Assembly (NCBI GenBank): GCA_030141605.1
Contig: JAQGDQ010000044.1
Coordinates: forward strand, 284,001 to 344,000
From: Tubiluchus corallicola
Taxonomy: Eukaryota; Priapulida; Priapulimorpha; Priapulimorphida; Tubiluchidae
Direction: 5' to 3'
DNA: 60,000 bases
Shown: positions 27,666-42,659 of the stretch, piece by piece
How the letters are laid out: each line of letters begins with the position of its first letter
Numbering within the stretch: the first letter of the stretch is position 1
The notes under the pieces: generated by a model
Seen by the model: the letters and a program-made list of their open reading frames with translations, nothing else
The model's database searches: none
What the model was told of the DNA's origin: nothing
Translations under genes and position numbers: made by a program

Positions 27666-30600
27666 TTATGAAAGATTTTGAGGCGGAATTGAAGAATCGT
27701 CCTTGCTCTCTAGCGAAAATGGTGGTATTTTACAATCAAATGTGTACCCGTCCTGCCTCTCCATTCTAAATGTGCCCCTGAAAATACCAAAACAATGTGA
27801 TAACAAACAGACCAGTTTGTTGACTTATATGTTAAAATAATTTTCTATTTGAAGAAGTTAAGCTCTTCTTGAAAAAATGTAACCACTACAAAATTAGCTG
27901 CTAAATCAAAATAGCAATTAGAAGTAGTAAATGGATAATGCTTATTTCAAGATTATTAGTTTAAATTCCTTTGTCACCTTCTCTTATATCTGCTAGTTTT
28001 GGCACCAAAGAATCATAATTGTAAGTTCATATACCATTTTTAAAATGAAAGATGCTGACAGTATAAAGGTTTTCTTGCTTACTGGCACTGGTAATTGATG
28101 CAGTATGAGGACTTCTGATGTATCTTCAGTAGAAGCAAGCAGTGATGAATTTACTGGTAGAATGCATCGCTCTAACAATAAAAAACACTCACTAACAGAT
28201 GGTTCTAGCGCGAACTTCTTTTGGGTCCACAAATCAGCAAAAATCGCTGACCTTATCCATTAATTGGGTCTGCAAACTCTGAGGACCACGAACAAAATTA
28301 ATAAAAAAATAATTTAAAACTCAGATTCTGATTTAACATAATTAGGTCGTTTGTGAGACTTGCGAACATTTGTCACGCACGAAGGCAGTTACTGAGTGAT
28401 TAGCATGTGCAACTTCTGCATGTTGTTAGTCTGCATTTAGGAAAACTAGAGTGAATTGTAGAAAAACATAAAATTCTAGTGTAAAGCTGAGTCTGCAAAA
28501 TAGTAGTTAAGCAATATGCAGAGTCAATGATTTCACTGGATCAATGCAAGAGTGAGTCTTCAGTTTATAGCAAAGAAATGCTGCAGACCCACAGTTCACT
28601 AAGGTGTACTACTTCACGGATTAGTGCATCTTTGGCGGGAGCCTGGGCGGTTGCTACTAGCAACATCAGTATCATGCAATGCAAGTAAAGCGCACACACG
28701 CAGACACACGCATGAGAATGCAGAAACAGTTTGATTGATTCACGTCTGAACAGGCCTCGACCCAAACTGAGATCAAGCTAGAGCCATCTGATATCCATCT
28801 TCGCTATTTTGCAGTGTTTACTCACCACATGTGACCACTAGGGGCCTGTAAGGACACATGGCTACTGTACTGGAAGGCAAATTGCGACTTCGTTAACACA
28901 GGTTCCTGCAAGGACAAAATGTGAAACAGAAATCATGAAAGGCATAAAAGCGTATTGCTCATATTTAATTTAGAAATTGAAAAAAGTGAACAGCTGGCAG
29001 CTGAAAACAGATTTAGAAACAGTCCATGTGATTGTCAGTAGCACAATTACAAGTTTCATTGTTGCACCTGATTAACTTGCTGGTCATTGAGAAATTTCAC
29101 TTTTTACACAATATTTGTTAATTTTATTTTAACAAATATTTGTAGGTAGAAACAGCCTAAGGTCTATTAAAAGGCTTGTAATGATCACATCTTTATGTTA
29201 AGATTGTCTATGAGCTTTGTGCATTTTGAGCAATTTTTAAATGTTTTATTCTGCTTTGTACAGTAAAAGAAACATTTTTCACGGTGCACTGAAGGATTTT
29301 TCTCAAATAGATAAAATATCTAAATTCTTGAACAAAAACAGCTAACATTTTCAAATGGCCAAAGAAATATCCAATCAGAATATGATACTAATGCAAATTT
29401 TGAATATGAACTTTTCGTGCGTTAATGGTATTTGTAAAAAAATTGTAAAAAACTTCACAGAAGAGCATACCAAAGTACACTATTTGCATACAAGCATCAA
29501 AAAATCTTCTAATTATCACGTACCTGTCCTACTACTCCTCTTCCTCTCACTGTTTCCAATGTACCAGATAAACTGAATATCCTCCAATGTCGCTCGCGGA
29601 GTTGTACGGTATCCTCTCCAGTATTTTCTAAACGGATGCAGTAGCGCCACTAGAAGTATACGACTTGATCAGTTATAAACAACCAAAAAAAATCTTTACC
29701 CACTTTGTGCTTACTCAAGATTATTTTAAGGATTGCAAAAAGTAAAAGAAACAGTTTTGTTAGTTTGACAGGTCAAATTGTTATAAATACACTGAAAATA
29801 GTAAATGCCTCATTGCCTGATGCAATCACAAATGTATAGCATAAGCAAGATAAGTCACACAAAACAGGTTAACAATGTTAATGACATTCGCAAAAGCTGT
29901 TTAGTGTTAATGTAAAAAAGGAATTAATTTTATAATATTTGCGATATAATTAGTTCACTTATCATAGTGCATATCAGTCAATGAAAAGGAAGGTGACAGA
30001 ATTGCTCCTACAAGACTAAGTTTGTAGACATGTTTTTTAGATCGAAGATGAAGCTGGTAACCAAGCTAAGCCAAACTGAGCATAATCAGAGAATAAAAGC
30101 CACATATAATAGATTACTCGAGAACAAAGAGCTGCAAATAAGGCTGTAAATGCAAATGGTAATGTAAAGTATAAAATTAAGCTAGACTGAACTATACAGC
30201 ATAGATGCGTGGATTTGCTACCGCATAATAAACAACTGTACGTATCTTCATCTGTAGAATCTGTGAATTTACATGAAATTTGAAAGTCCACATAGTTGCA
30301 AGTCAAACCTTTTTTTGTATAAAACTACAAATTATAATCATTGATAGATAATAAATTAGTAGATAAGCCACAGAAAATGATTTTGTCTGCAGGTATAAAT
30401 CCACAACATCAACTTCCGTGAAACAATGCATCTCTACCATACCAACCACATGAAGTTACATCACGCACCAAACCATGTCGTGATAAAACAAAGAACCACA
30501 TTGAAATTAGGTAAACCTTCTTTCGCAAAACAATTGGAAATATTACTTTACATGATATAACGTGTGTGCTGCAATTTCAAGGAAAATCTGCAAATTTAGG

Positions 30601-33600
30601 CATTAAAAAATCCACAATCTATATATACAAAAAATTCACTATCCGCAATCCACAAAACCGCAAAATTAATGTGGATTCCGCATTCGCATGTCCACAGATC
30701 TGCTATCCTCGCATCTCTGCCATCCAGGCGCATACTTAAACAAAACGACTATTAATAGTGCAAGTAGTAAATGTCAATTATGTAAGTCTTATTATAAATA
30801 TATGAATTTTAAATAAAATTGTTATTATTTGTGCTTTTCTTGCTATATTGTTATTATTTATTTGTGCTCATAAATATGGTGCTCATGTAAAAACACACTA
30901 ACAAGCACAAAATAAATGACATAAGAACACGCAAGCTTCATGAAATGTTTACAGGAGAACATACATGGAAGCAAAACTGTTCAAAAAGCAACACTAAACA
31001 TGCAAGTAAAAAGCTTGTATATGCAAACATGCATGTGCTTGTATATCCAGAGCTATCCAGAGCATGTCCACAGATCTGCTATCCTCGCATCTCTGCCATC
31101 CAGGCGCATACTTAAACAAAACGACTATTAATAGTGCAAGTAGTAAATGTCAATTATGTAAGTCTTATTATAAATATATGAATTTTAAATAAAATTGTTA
31201 TTATTTGTGCTTTTCTTGCTATATTGTTATTATTTATTTGTGCTCATAAATATGGTGCTCATGTAAAAACACACTAACAAGCACAAAATAAATGACATAA
31301 GAACACGCAAGCTTCATGAAATGTTTACAGGAGAACATACATGGAAGCAAAACTGTTCAAAAAGCAACACTAAACATGCAAGTAAAAAGCTTGTATATGC
31401 AAACATGCATGTGCTTGTATATCCAGAGCTAAGCATGAATAATTTATGTCTGTGTCTAACATGCAGCCTGAGGCAAAGTGTTCACATTCACACATGAACA
31501 TAAACAAATGCAGAGCGTTCACGCATGAACACAAGAAAACAAAAGCTTACCCAGTAGACGTGTGTATTTTGTGCCTCCTGGAAAATAAACAACATGTTGT
31601 TAATGTTGCAATTAAAACAATATGTTCAAATGCGTCGCATAAAGAATTTATTTTGTATAAAGCGATTTTTATGGAGCTACCATCTTACAGAATTACAGGA
31701 AAATATTCGAAACAAATTAAGACAAAAAATTAACAATAGTTAGATGAAATTGAAAATGAAACCAACAGCAACAGTACTGAATGATTGTAACAAAAATCAT
31801 AAGATTAATAATTAGATAGAGATAGATTTCAATAAAGGTGTAGATGTTGCACATCGGGATCGTTAGCACATAGCACATACCCTAGACCCCATGTAGAATG
31901 GTATAACTGTAACGCGTATATTTTCCGTCGTCTCTTTATGCACGTCAGACAGCTCTAACCAAGGATGATTCTTCTCCTGCCAAGCTCGTAGTGTTTCTCT
32001 CGACTTGAACTGTGTCGCTGCTGAAAACAGGGAAAGGAAATTTAAAATGCAAAACCTAAGCTATTCTGTAAGAATTAAACACACAAACACCAGTTAAAGC
32101 AGGAACATGTGGGATGCAAAATCAACTTGGCTGCTGTCCCTTGCTTGATCTGGATAATCAACATTAACCTGTTTTCAATCGTGCTGAATTAGTGCCAATT
32201 TTAAGGATAAGAGGCAAACAAACTAAACTGCTTGTGATATTGACATCTCTAGGAAGTAATATCTTAATAAGGTTAAATGCTTTTCTAGTGAACCAGAAAG
32301 TTTGAAAAGTAAAGAACTGTTGAAAAATTGCAGCAAGGAAGAACGGGTATACAAACAAACGTGAGTGCAAACCTGTATAAAATGTGAGTATTAATCTTTT
32401 ACAGAGTACAAACCTATATGCTTAAAACATATAATTTGTCAGATGCAGAAAAACAAAATTAAAACTCAAGTTACCAAAGATATTGCGAATCCAAAGGTTC
32501 ACAAAATACACATGTCTACTGGGTAAGCTTTTGTTTTCTTGTATTCATACGCAAACAGTATGTTCACGTGTGAATGTGAACACTTTACCTCATGTTACAC
32601 AGGCTGCACTTAAATGACCGATGCAAATTATTCATGCTTGGTTCTGTATATACAAGCACAAGCTTTTTACATTCAAGTTTACTGTTGCGTGAGCAGTTTA
32701 TGCTTCCGTGTGTGTTCTCTTGTAAACACTGGATAACTTGGGTTTTAAGCACAACACAGGCATTTTAAAATTTCAGATTTGTGAAATTTAAGGACCACCG
32801 TTACCATCGCCGCCACACTAGCCGTCTCACAGTACAGAATCTACGAATTATTTACTTCGCTAAGTTCCCACTAAAATCATAACATTGTAAACAACTTACA
32901 TCCATCTCCGGTGGCAACCAGAAATCTGTCAAATAATTCGTGGACAAGGGGCCTCTTCTCTGTTGTCGTATACGGAAATATATCCTCATGACTTACATAG
33001 TCTAAACCTTGACATAAAATAAGTTATAAAGGCATTAAGTGTGGGACATCTGCATAGTACTAATCAGTATTTAGTACTATTCACATGATTAAAGCAAGTA
33101 CCATTTACATCATTTGAAACTAGTTAAATTTAGGATAAAGTAAAATAAAACAACTATAACAAAGCAGCAAATTATCCAGAACGGACATATTAAAGTGATA
33201 TTTGACAGTTTCAAAAGCGGTAAGAATAATATGTGTAATACCTGGTATAGCGTACAGTGAGCGACTATTCTCCTGGTTGCCCAGAAATGTAACAGCTTCT
33301 GATTGAGCTCTCTAAAGATAAAATAGAACACCAGTACACACAGATGCTTAAAAATGCTTGTAAGTTTTTCGAAATTGTAGTTTTAATAAAACTACAATAA
33401 TAATAATACTTAAAACAAGGAATTGTTCTGTTGTTCAGAAACCGAAATTAGCAAATTAACTAAATATACTAAAATAAAACTCAGCGTGACTCATTAATTT
33501 ATTTAACCATAAACATCAAATGTTTACATGCAGGAGGAAGGTACAACAAGAGTAACTTATACATAATCTCTTTCTAGCATTTATTTTAGAAAATGATAAC

Positions 33601-36600
33601 AAAGAAGTCTTTATGAACCGAATAAGCAGTTTATTTATTTACAGACCCTCCTGGCATATTCCCCGACAAATAGGTAACAAAATCTATTACAAAAAGGTGC
33701 TTAATCTTTCAAAAAATCTATGTAGCTGTTTGCTCATAAAATACATAAATTTAGATAACCATGAACAGTAAATGAATGTTTACAATATACCTTAATTTTT
33801 TAAAAAGTTTATGTAGTTGTCTGTTGATAAAATACATAAATTTAAATAACCATAATGGTAAATGAATATTTACAATATATGGACTATCCCGGCTGTCTAT
33901 AAGCACTTGGTAGTAAGTATGATGTTTGCTTTTGACTTCTTGGCCAGCATATGAGTTACTAGATGTGTTCCTAGAAAACGCAAAACATTCTTTTCGATAA
34001 AATCTTGTTAAGTTTATAAGATTTAGTACCTCAAAAATGTACATTACACACAAACACATAACAAAAAATACAGTTAGTATGAAAAAGTCAAAATCATAGT
34101 CAAATAGAAAACATCTTAAAATGAAAAGCAGCAACACCTTTCACTTTTGAGACTAATCCTGTAAAATGCCTCTGAATGTGAAATTGCTGGTCTTACTTTA
34201 CAATTATTAAATATAGTGATGGGTAATTAATCGATTAATTGAATTAATCCCGGTTATCACCACGTGCAGATCAATATAATCGACAATTGATCAGCAATTC
34301 AATTAACTGAGACTAATCGAGAGCAAAATATACGCGTTACACACTGACTAAAAGGTGGTGTTTTAGCACGTTTTATATAAACAGAATCATTGCATTTTTT
34401 CTTTATTTTTTCGCATTGCACAATGCACACAATTACGAATTGCAGTACAGATACAATCCTCATTTGGTTTCTTTAGAGACTCTTAAGCAGAAATTCCTAT
34501 TAAAGTTAAAGTCTCACACAATAAACACAATACATTACTACCACAATAAACAATGAATGCTTAAATTAACACTGTGAACTTACAAGGTACAATTTCAACT
34601 AGAAAGCCTAAAAATTACAGGTACAGTTGATTTGAGTCAAGGCACACAGCAGATTAATACCTGTCAGTAATCTGTGTATCTCTGTCATAGACTCTTGCTT
34701 GCCATGGAAACAGGATCACACCTCTGTATCCAAACACTCGGTGTAGAAATAGCTGCAATTAGCAAAACAAGAACACGGAACTAGTCGATGCCATAGAAAG
34801 CTAATGAAATAAAAATAAATAAGTAAGCTAAGACAGTTACAATAATATCTCAAAAAATAAATAAGACCAGAATCAGTTTGCTGTATAGCTCAAGTGATTT
34901 GCCATGCAAAACCTAAGTAAGTAGCTTCAAATATGAATTAATATTGGACATACATCTCTGTTTACTAGTATTGGTATTAAGCAAACTTCTACAAGAAACT
35001 TTGCCACAAAGCTCATGACGTGTCATTGTACATGCTTTAAAGTAGGTTAAATAAGAGAGAACTCGTTTATAATTCCTAACTGTATTTAATTTAATACCTT
35101 AATTCCTTAATATACCGTCCAAACTCAACCAGTCAACATTTAATGTTGCTTCTGTATGTCAGCTACTAGTTCACTGTGGGGAGACAGTGCATGTTTGACA
35201 ATGTGCTTTTCACGTACAAAGTAGTCAGCCATGTAATCATTTAAACCCAAAACAATAAATCAGCTAGCAGAAACCCACATCTTTTGCTTTTCCTTTACAT
35301 GTAAATGTATTGCTCTGTTATATTAATCATTATTATACTAATTGTTGGCTAGGTGTTTGCCTCAGTGTCTTGTTAACATGTGTCCCAAATTTCTTAAAAT
35401 CACAGCAGTTATTGGTACCAGAATGCACTACATTAAATTCAGATGGCGAAAGAACATGTCCATGTGCGTAAAATAAAAAACAAATTTTATCAGAACATTT
35501 TGTACACAACATTCTATTAGCAAAAAACTTTTTCAACAGCAGAACATGTCTTTTTCACTACAACCTCTAAAGTATTAAATGTTCTAGTGATATAACGTCA
35601 TCCTCGTACACAGCTAATCATTGATGTGCAGTTTATGTTTATATTGTAATGGCTTATTTAGTTACTGTAAAAAACATATGCCAATAAGCAAAAAAATATA
35701 CTGTACCTGCCCAGTCTCATACTTTGCAGCTTCAGGTTTAAGAGAATCTAATCGTCCAACTTCTGCTAACCTTTACATAAACAATAAATTACCAAATATA
35801 ATCAATGAGTGGCTGGAATGAGCAACAATTTCAACAAAACTAAATTAATATTAATGTTTTCGGGCGACAAATGCGAAGAGACAAGATAAATTATAGATTA
35901 GTGAAACTAAACAAAATGAAATATTTGGAAATGTGGTCACATTATTAACAGGCTGAAAAGGAGATGAATTTAAATTAATTTACATACAAAACAAATAAAA
36001 TGATAGAAGTATGCAAATAGTCATTGCAGTCTCAATATTCTTAAGTACTGTAAACCTCGTATGCTAATACTGTATGCCTTTTCCTACTCACAATTACAAA
36101 ACTTTGCAATATTCACACACATATGGACAAATGCACACACATTCATAGCACATACAACACTTTCATTCACACAAGCAACTGTGCTACAATTTATTGGAAA
36201 CCAGCTTCAATAGAAAGGCGGTGCTTGTAATAAAACTATCAAATGATTAATCCGCAACTAGTACGTAATCGATAAGTAATCGTCACAAATGTGCAGGTGT
36301 AGCTCACTGTCAATCTTTTTAAATTTATAATCTAGAAATGAACGATTGTTGACAAAACGTACCAATAAGTTATTAGTTATCATGATCTTAATAGCTCATA
36401 TCTAATCTAATAATCTTAATCCAGTTAGTTAGAAACACTCGTGTGAGCGATTTAGCGTTGGAAGTGCTATATTACTTAGTGAGTGTTTGTGCTTTTTTAT
36501 TTTTCACCTGAAGATAGTCGCACTTCAAAGTTAACTTTTTGAACTGAAACATAGTACAAATGAAATAATGATACAAAAATTGATGTGATTAAAAAAAAGA

Positions 36601-37871
36601 AGCAACATGACCTACTCTTTATGTAACATAGGCCTATACCACTCTTTTGGCACTAGCAGCATACCTGAGATGTGAATGCTACACATCATAAATTACTTTC
36701 CAATGAAATCATGAATGTGTGGCCCAATTTTAACTGACTATCATAATTAGCGTAATTACTAATCAAGGTTGGTTGTTATAAATTGGGATGTTATTCATGG
36801 GGATGCGCAAGTACGCACTGAATTATATGGAAAAAGAAAATTTCGATATTCAGCTTCTAAAATTTGGAATTAGTTGCCTAATCATTTGCGCATAGTCACT
36901 AACTATAATGATTTATAGAGGCACATTAACAAATGGAGTGGGGACATATGTAGATGCTCAGCTTGTGCTACCTAATTTGTGTTAATCATTTTTATGTACC
37001 CTGTGTCTTAATTTTTTTAATGAATCAGTTTTAGTGTTTTTTTATCTCACGATAATCTTTTCATATTCTCAGAATTAAGTGATGCTCACTTTTTTAAATA
37101 TTTGTGATTGTCTTGTTTTTATCCTTGTTTGTATGATTTTATTTTGTATTTTGCAGAGTACCCCATTTTCATTTTTTCAACTTTTGATTTTATTCCAGCA
37201 AATTTCAGTAAAAATTTTTAGCATAGTATATTTTAGTCGGTATTAATAGCGTATTTCAGTATTTGGCTAAAGTAAAGTTGTTCCGTTGTACACCCGACTT
37301 TAAATAAAGATTATGTATGTATGGTTGGTATTCAGGGTGGTTGACTTTGGTAACTTTTAGTTTTTCGCCACCCTTTCACCAATCACTTGAACACCATTGA
37401 CTCATAATTTATTCATTTAATAACTTTGTCACTTAATATCATATTACCATATTATCGTACCAGGCATTGCGTTTGTCTTGTAAAAAAAGGTGATAAATAA
37501 AGTCAAGATACTTACTTACTTATGTATTTATGGTCATAATTAGTACGCTGTTACGGTCCTAATTAGTACATTTTATTTTATAACAAACAATCGTAATTTT
37601 AACTGGATACACCATTTAATAACAATGGTACTGGCAAAAACAAACTGCACAATTTTAGATGGGTTTGCTGTGGGAACAGGACTCTGCTCTGACTTGACAT
37701 CATCGATTACAAAAAGACTAAACAACCCATGCTAATACAACTTGGTCAACATAGGTACCTTGTCGCAAGAAATCTTTTTGCGATATCGCTGTTTTGCGCT
37801 ATCCTAATATTTAGCAGAAAATGTCGACAACATCCTATAATAATTGAACTTCGACAACCGACAACAGCCAT
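27666..37871 (-). CDS. POLDIP2: POLDIP2 (DNA polymerase delta-interacting protein 2), 11 coding exons
   Basis: POLDIP2 binds DNA polymerase delta p50/PCNA and PrimPol, and a large share is mitochondrial. Exons in order are 37871-37759, 35770-35707, 34752-34661, 33970-33874, 33311-33242, 33007-32900, 32020-31881, 31577-31551, 29649-29524, 28905-28826 and 27777-27666. All phases agree and give 342 aa (human 368). The N-terminus MAVVGCRSSIIIGCCRHFLL continues with RIAQNSDIAKRFLATR. It is basic and acid-free at the start, as expected for a mitochondrial presequence. The YccV-like domain covers about 57-170 (LFLHRVFGYRGVILFPWQAR, HHTYYQVLID, AQSEAVTFLGNQENSRSLYA, YVSHEDIFPYT). The RETLRAWQEKNHPWLELSDV linker leads into an ApaG domain at about 205-330 (ENIRVTVIPFYMG, WRYCIRLENT, ERHWRIFSLSGTLETVRGRG, FQYSSHVSLQAPSGHMWG). 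The end is PPQNLS then TAA. Confidence 0.95.
30686..31437. repeat. 376-bp direct tandem duplication in POLDIP2 intron 8 (between microexon 8 and exon 9)
   Basis: Copy one is 30686-31061 and copy two 31062-31437. The two copies look identical by eye over at least 369 bp (30686-31054 against 31062-31430). Each carries ATTATTATTT-rich DNA and the words acaggagaacatacatgg and ttgtatatgcaaacatgc. The part near the copy ends also forms one arm of the inverted repeat with 32500-32740. Such near identity indicates a very recent event or an assembly artefact. Confidence 0.9.
31320..31577. repeat. Inverted-repeat arm A, containing POLDIP2 microexon 8
   Basis: The reverse complement of this interval aligns with 32500-32740. 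The best part is 31522-31573 against 32500-32551, 52 nt with 3 mismatches, all transitions. Further matching blocks include gttcacattcacac-type, aagcatgaataattt, aaaaagcttgtatat and tacaggagaacatac. It spans most of the microexon and its donor. Confidence 0.8.
31551..31577 (-). other. POLDIP2: POLDIP2 exon 8, a 27-nt microexon
   Basis: The acceptor is TTTATTTTCCAG and the donor GTAAGC. The nine codons read EAQNTHVYW and join exon 7 (...FYMGSR) to exon 9 (WRYCIR...) in phase 0 on both sides. The vertebrate protein has EAQNSHVYW at exactly this place, so the microexon is real. Skipping it would keep the frame and remove nine residues from the ApaG fold. The exon and its donor lie inside one arm of an inverted repeat. 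Confidence 0.92.
32500..32740. repeat. Inverted-repeat arm B, in POLDIP2 intron 6
   Basis: On the plus strand it begins with 23 of the 27 microexon bases (one mismatch), followed by the donor gtaagc and about 190 bp of flanking intron sequence, the whole diverged from arm A. The acceptor side of the microexon is not copied. In the POLDIP2 pre-mRNA this arm is antisense to the microexon, and it lies upstream of exon 7. Confidence 0.8.
34205..34330. repeat. AATCGATTAAT-rich palindromic element, hAT-like remnant
   Basis: The words gtaattaatcgattaattga and ataatcgacaattgatc, with gagactaatcgag, give dense self-complementarity within POLDIP2 intron 3. Similar AATCGATTA(TA)ATC words occur at 58657 and 59100. 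Termini were not resolved. Confidence 0.35.
36780..37325 (+). mobile_element. LINE 3' end remnant (CR1/L2-like) in POLDIP2 intron 1
   Basis: Near 36810-36890 the plus strand reads VRTELYGKRKFRYSASKIWN, then a stop, then LPNHLRIVTNYND. This is the W-N-x-LP ending typical of CR1/L2/jockey ORF2 proteins. A T-rich 3' UTR follows, with a tail ttaaataaagattatgtatg near 37300-37320. A second short tail-like sequence with ttacttacttatg lies near 37490-37520. Confidence 0.6.
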
Positions 37872-40086
37872 ACTTTCATCAGCTGACTTTAGCAGAAGCA
37901 TTCAAATTAAGTGCACCAGCTTGACGGTGTGTTCGATTCAGCTAGTTTTATTTTGCGCTAGCTTTCTAGTTCAAACACCAGTAGTGGATGAGCGTCACTC
38001 CACGTGTTATAGTGAATCAGTTTATTGAGTTCAATGGAGCATAACAAGAAATTCACTGTCATGATGAAAAATCCAACAGTGCACTGCAAAATTATGCTTA
38101 GGTACCCAGCAAAAAGTGACAAACGCATAGGAAAAAAATCAATAGTGTGCGTGCGTGTGTGTGTGTGTGTGCGTTAAATGTATAATACAGTTAACGCTAG
38201 ACGTTTTTGTACATTCACTACATAACATTATAATTACATTGCATTGTGTAAGGCCATTTATGAAACATGAATTTTTTAAAATCTGTAGTTGAACCAGCAA
38301 ATTGGGTGGTTAAATCTTGCATTGCATAATTTGTGGTTAGTTATAGTAACCCGGATAAACCAGATTTTGATGCTACGTGTACATTTTGCTTAATCGGGTA
38401 CGTTATCCAGTCGTGTAACAGAGATCGAAATTCCTTCACAGGATCATGTCCTACACTACCACTTCAGGGTCAACCGGTAATTACATGTAATAAAATAACT
38501 TGCGCGCATATGAAATTGACAATAATTATGCTTGGTTAGTAGTAGTAGTATAGTTTATTGACTATAAATATACAATGATTAATACAAAAACTGGGGTAGT
38601 AGAAAACAATAAAATTTACAGTCCATTCATTAGTCTCGCAAGTTATCGCGCAATATTTGTATCAAAGAAGTAAAATTTTGTTAAAAAATCTTGTGCTCTT
38701 GGTATTGATATGCACCATGCAGTGCTACAGATCTTCTGTTGTGTACAATAAAAAAATGAATAATAGTGGCGGTTGATCAAGGATGAAGATGTCATTACAT
38801 ACACTGTCATGGCCACCAAACAGGTTTGTTGGTAAGAATAATAATTAATGTGGAAATTCTCAATAATTGCTGCTGAATCCCAGCTGATGCATGCTAAAGC
38901 CTAATGGACAGTTTTGTAGTCGGCAGATTCAATTAGTCTCACAAATCAGATAGCTGAGCTTCAACCATTGGGTAGCTAAGACAGCTTCAGAGAGTGATAA
39001 TGGCATTGAATTTTACTACAGACCTAGCTATAGGAAACGCAAGAGTCAGCACATAACTAAAGTTATGGAATTCAAGAAAAACGTAAAAATCGCATAAACT
39101 GGATCAGGGAAAATAACTCTTTTTGTGCGTAAATCCGTTAATAATTAACTAAAGATCTAGCAAGCTGTATAAGATTGAGTGCTAACAAGTACTAACAACG
39201 CACTTAAATAAAAAACAGAGACCTGCCCACACACTTGAAATTCCCTATTGCTCAATCCAGTTTAGAAGTTTTTACTGTGCAGAATAGTATAGCCAATGCT
39301 CAAAGTACCAAGGTTAAGTCCAAACTGATACCTGTACTCCGACACGTATCAGATTCCCCCGAATCAGGAGGAGATAATAAATAGTGCCATCTGACTGCAT
39401 GTTATGTTGGGCGATGCTCTTTTAGCCGCTTCAGCAGATTATTCCTGATTTTGAGCTAGAACTGGTTTTGCCACAACCACATCCATAATGGTTAGGTCTT
39501 GTCGTTTAGTACAACATGTGGGCTTAACCATGTGCAGAACTGTATGCAAAATAAGTCTTGTTAAAATCATTTAATATGAATTTTTGACGAATCTTCCTTG
39601 TTTCTTTCTTAGTTAAAGGCTTCCCATGAATTGAGGCGATAGAGCTGAATTCAATATAAACATTATGTGAATATAGCAAAGATAATTTATTACACATCAT
39701 AAAAACTTTACACCAACATGAGCATGATGACATCACAACACGCCATCACGACAGGCCTTCAGGGCGGTCAAAGTATTTTTAAAAACAGAAAAACACAGTA
39801 TTGTAAATCTGCAACTGCATGGCGGGACTAACCGCAAGTTATTACAGTAGAAATGTAAACTACTCTCCTATAATTATAACGGCTTGTTATTGGGATATTT
39901 TGTACTATAATACTTTTGAACTGGGATCTCTGTTCATTATTAATCTCTTACAGTGAATATAAAACCTCAACAGAGCATGTAAAAATACAAATTTGTCCTT
40001 AGTGATAATATTTTTAGTTAACACGTGCTTTAATTCTTCATGTTTCACGAAGGTTACACTGACTGAAAACGTTTGTTGTTCTTGTG
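37872..40086. other. Intergenic region between POLDIP2 and the EP receptor
   Basis: About 2.2 kb. It contains a (GT)n microsatellite at about 38149-38173 and the reverse LINE tail at 38538-38710. A TTTATT at 39686-39691, which is AATAAA on the minus strand, could be the poly(A) signal of the receptor gene, about 0.4 kb after its stop. Nothing else was recognised. Confidence 0.45.
38538..38710 (-). mobile_element. LINE 3' end remnant, reverse orientation
   Basis: Read on the minus strand, the interval ends in agtcaataaactatactact, a polyadenylation-like AATAAA followed by (CTA)n as found at the tail of L2-like elements. Upstream are weak ALHGAYQYQEHKIF and LIQILRDNLRD readings. Assignment is tentative. 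Confidence 0.4.
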
Positions 40087-42640
<2,554 letters not shown>

Positions 42641-42644
<4 letters not shown>

Positions 42645-42659
42645 TCATACATCTTCAAC
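42641..42659 (-). promoter_or_regulatory. Short uORF overlapping the receptor start; splice acceptor for a 5' UTR exon
   Basis: TTGCAG at 42660 is a good acceptor, so a non-coding exon probably lies upstream. The first ATG after it (42652-42650) opens a three-codon frame, MYE, whose TGA overlaps the first in-frame ATG (42644-42642) of the receptor. Such minimal uORFs can lower translation. The effect here is inferred only. Confidence 0.45.
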
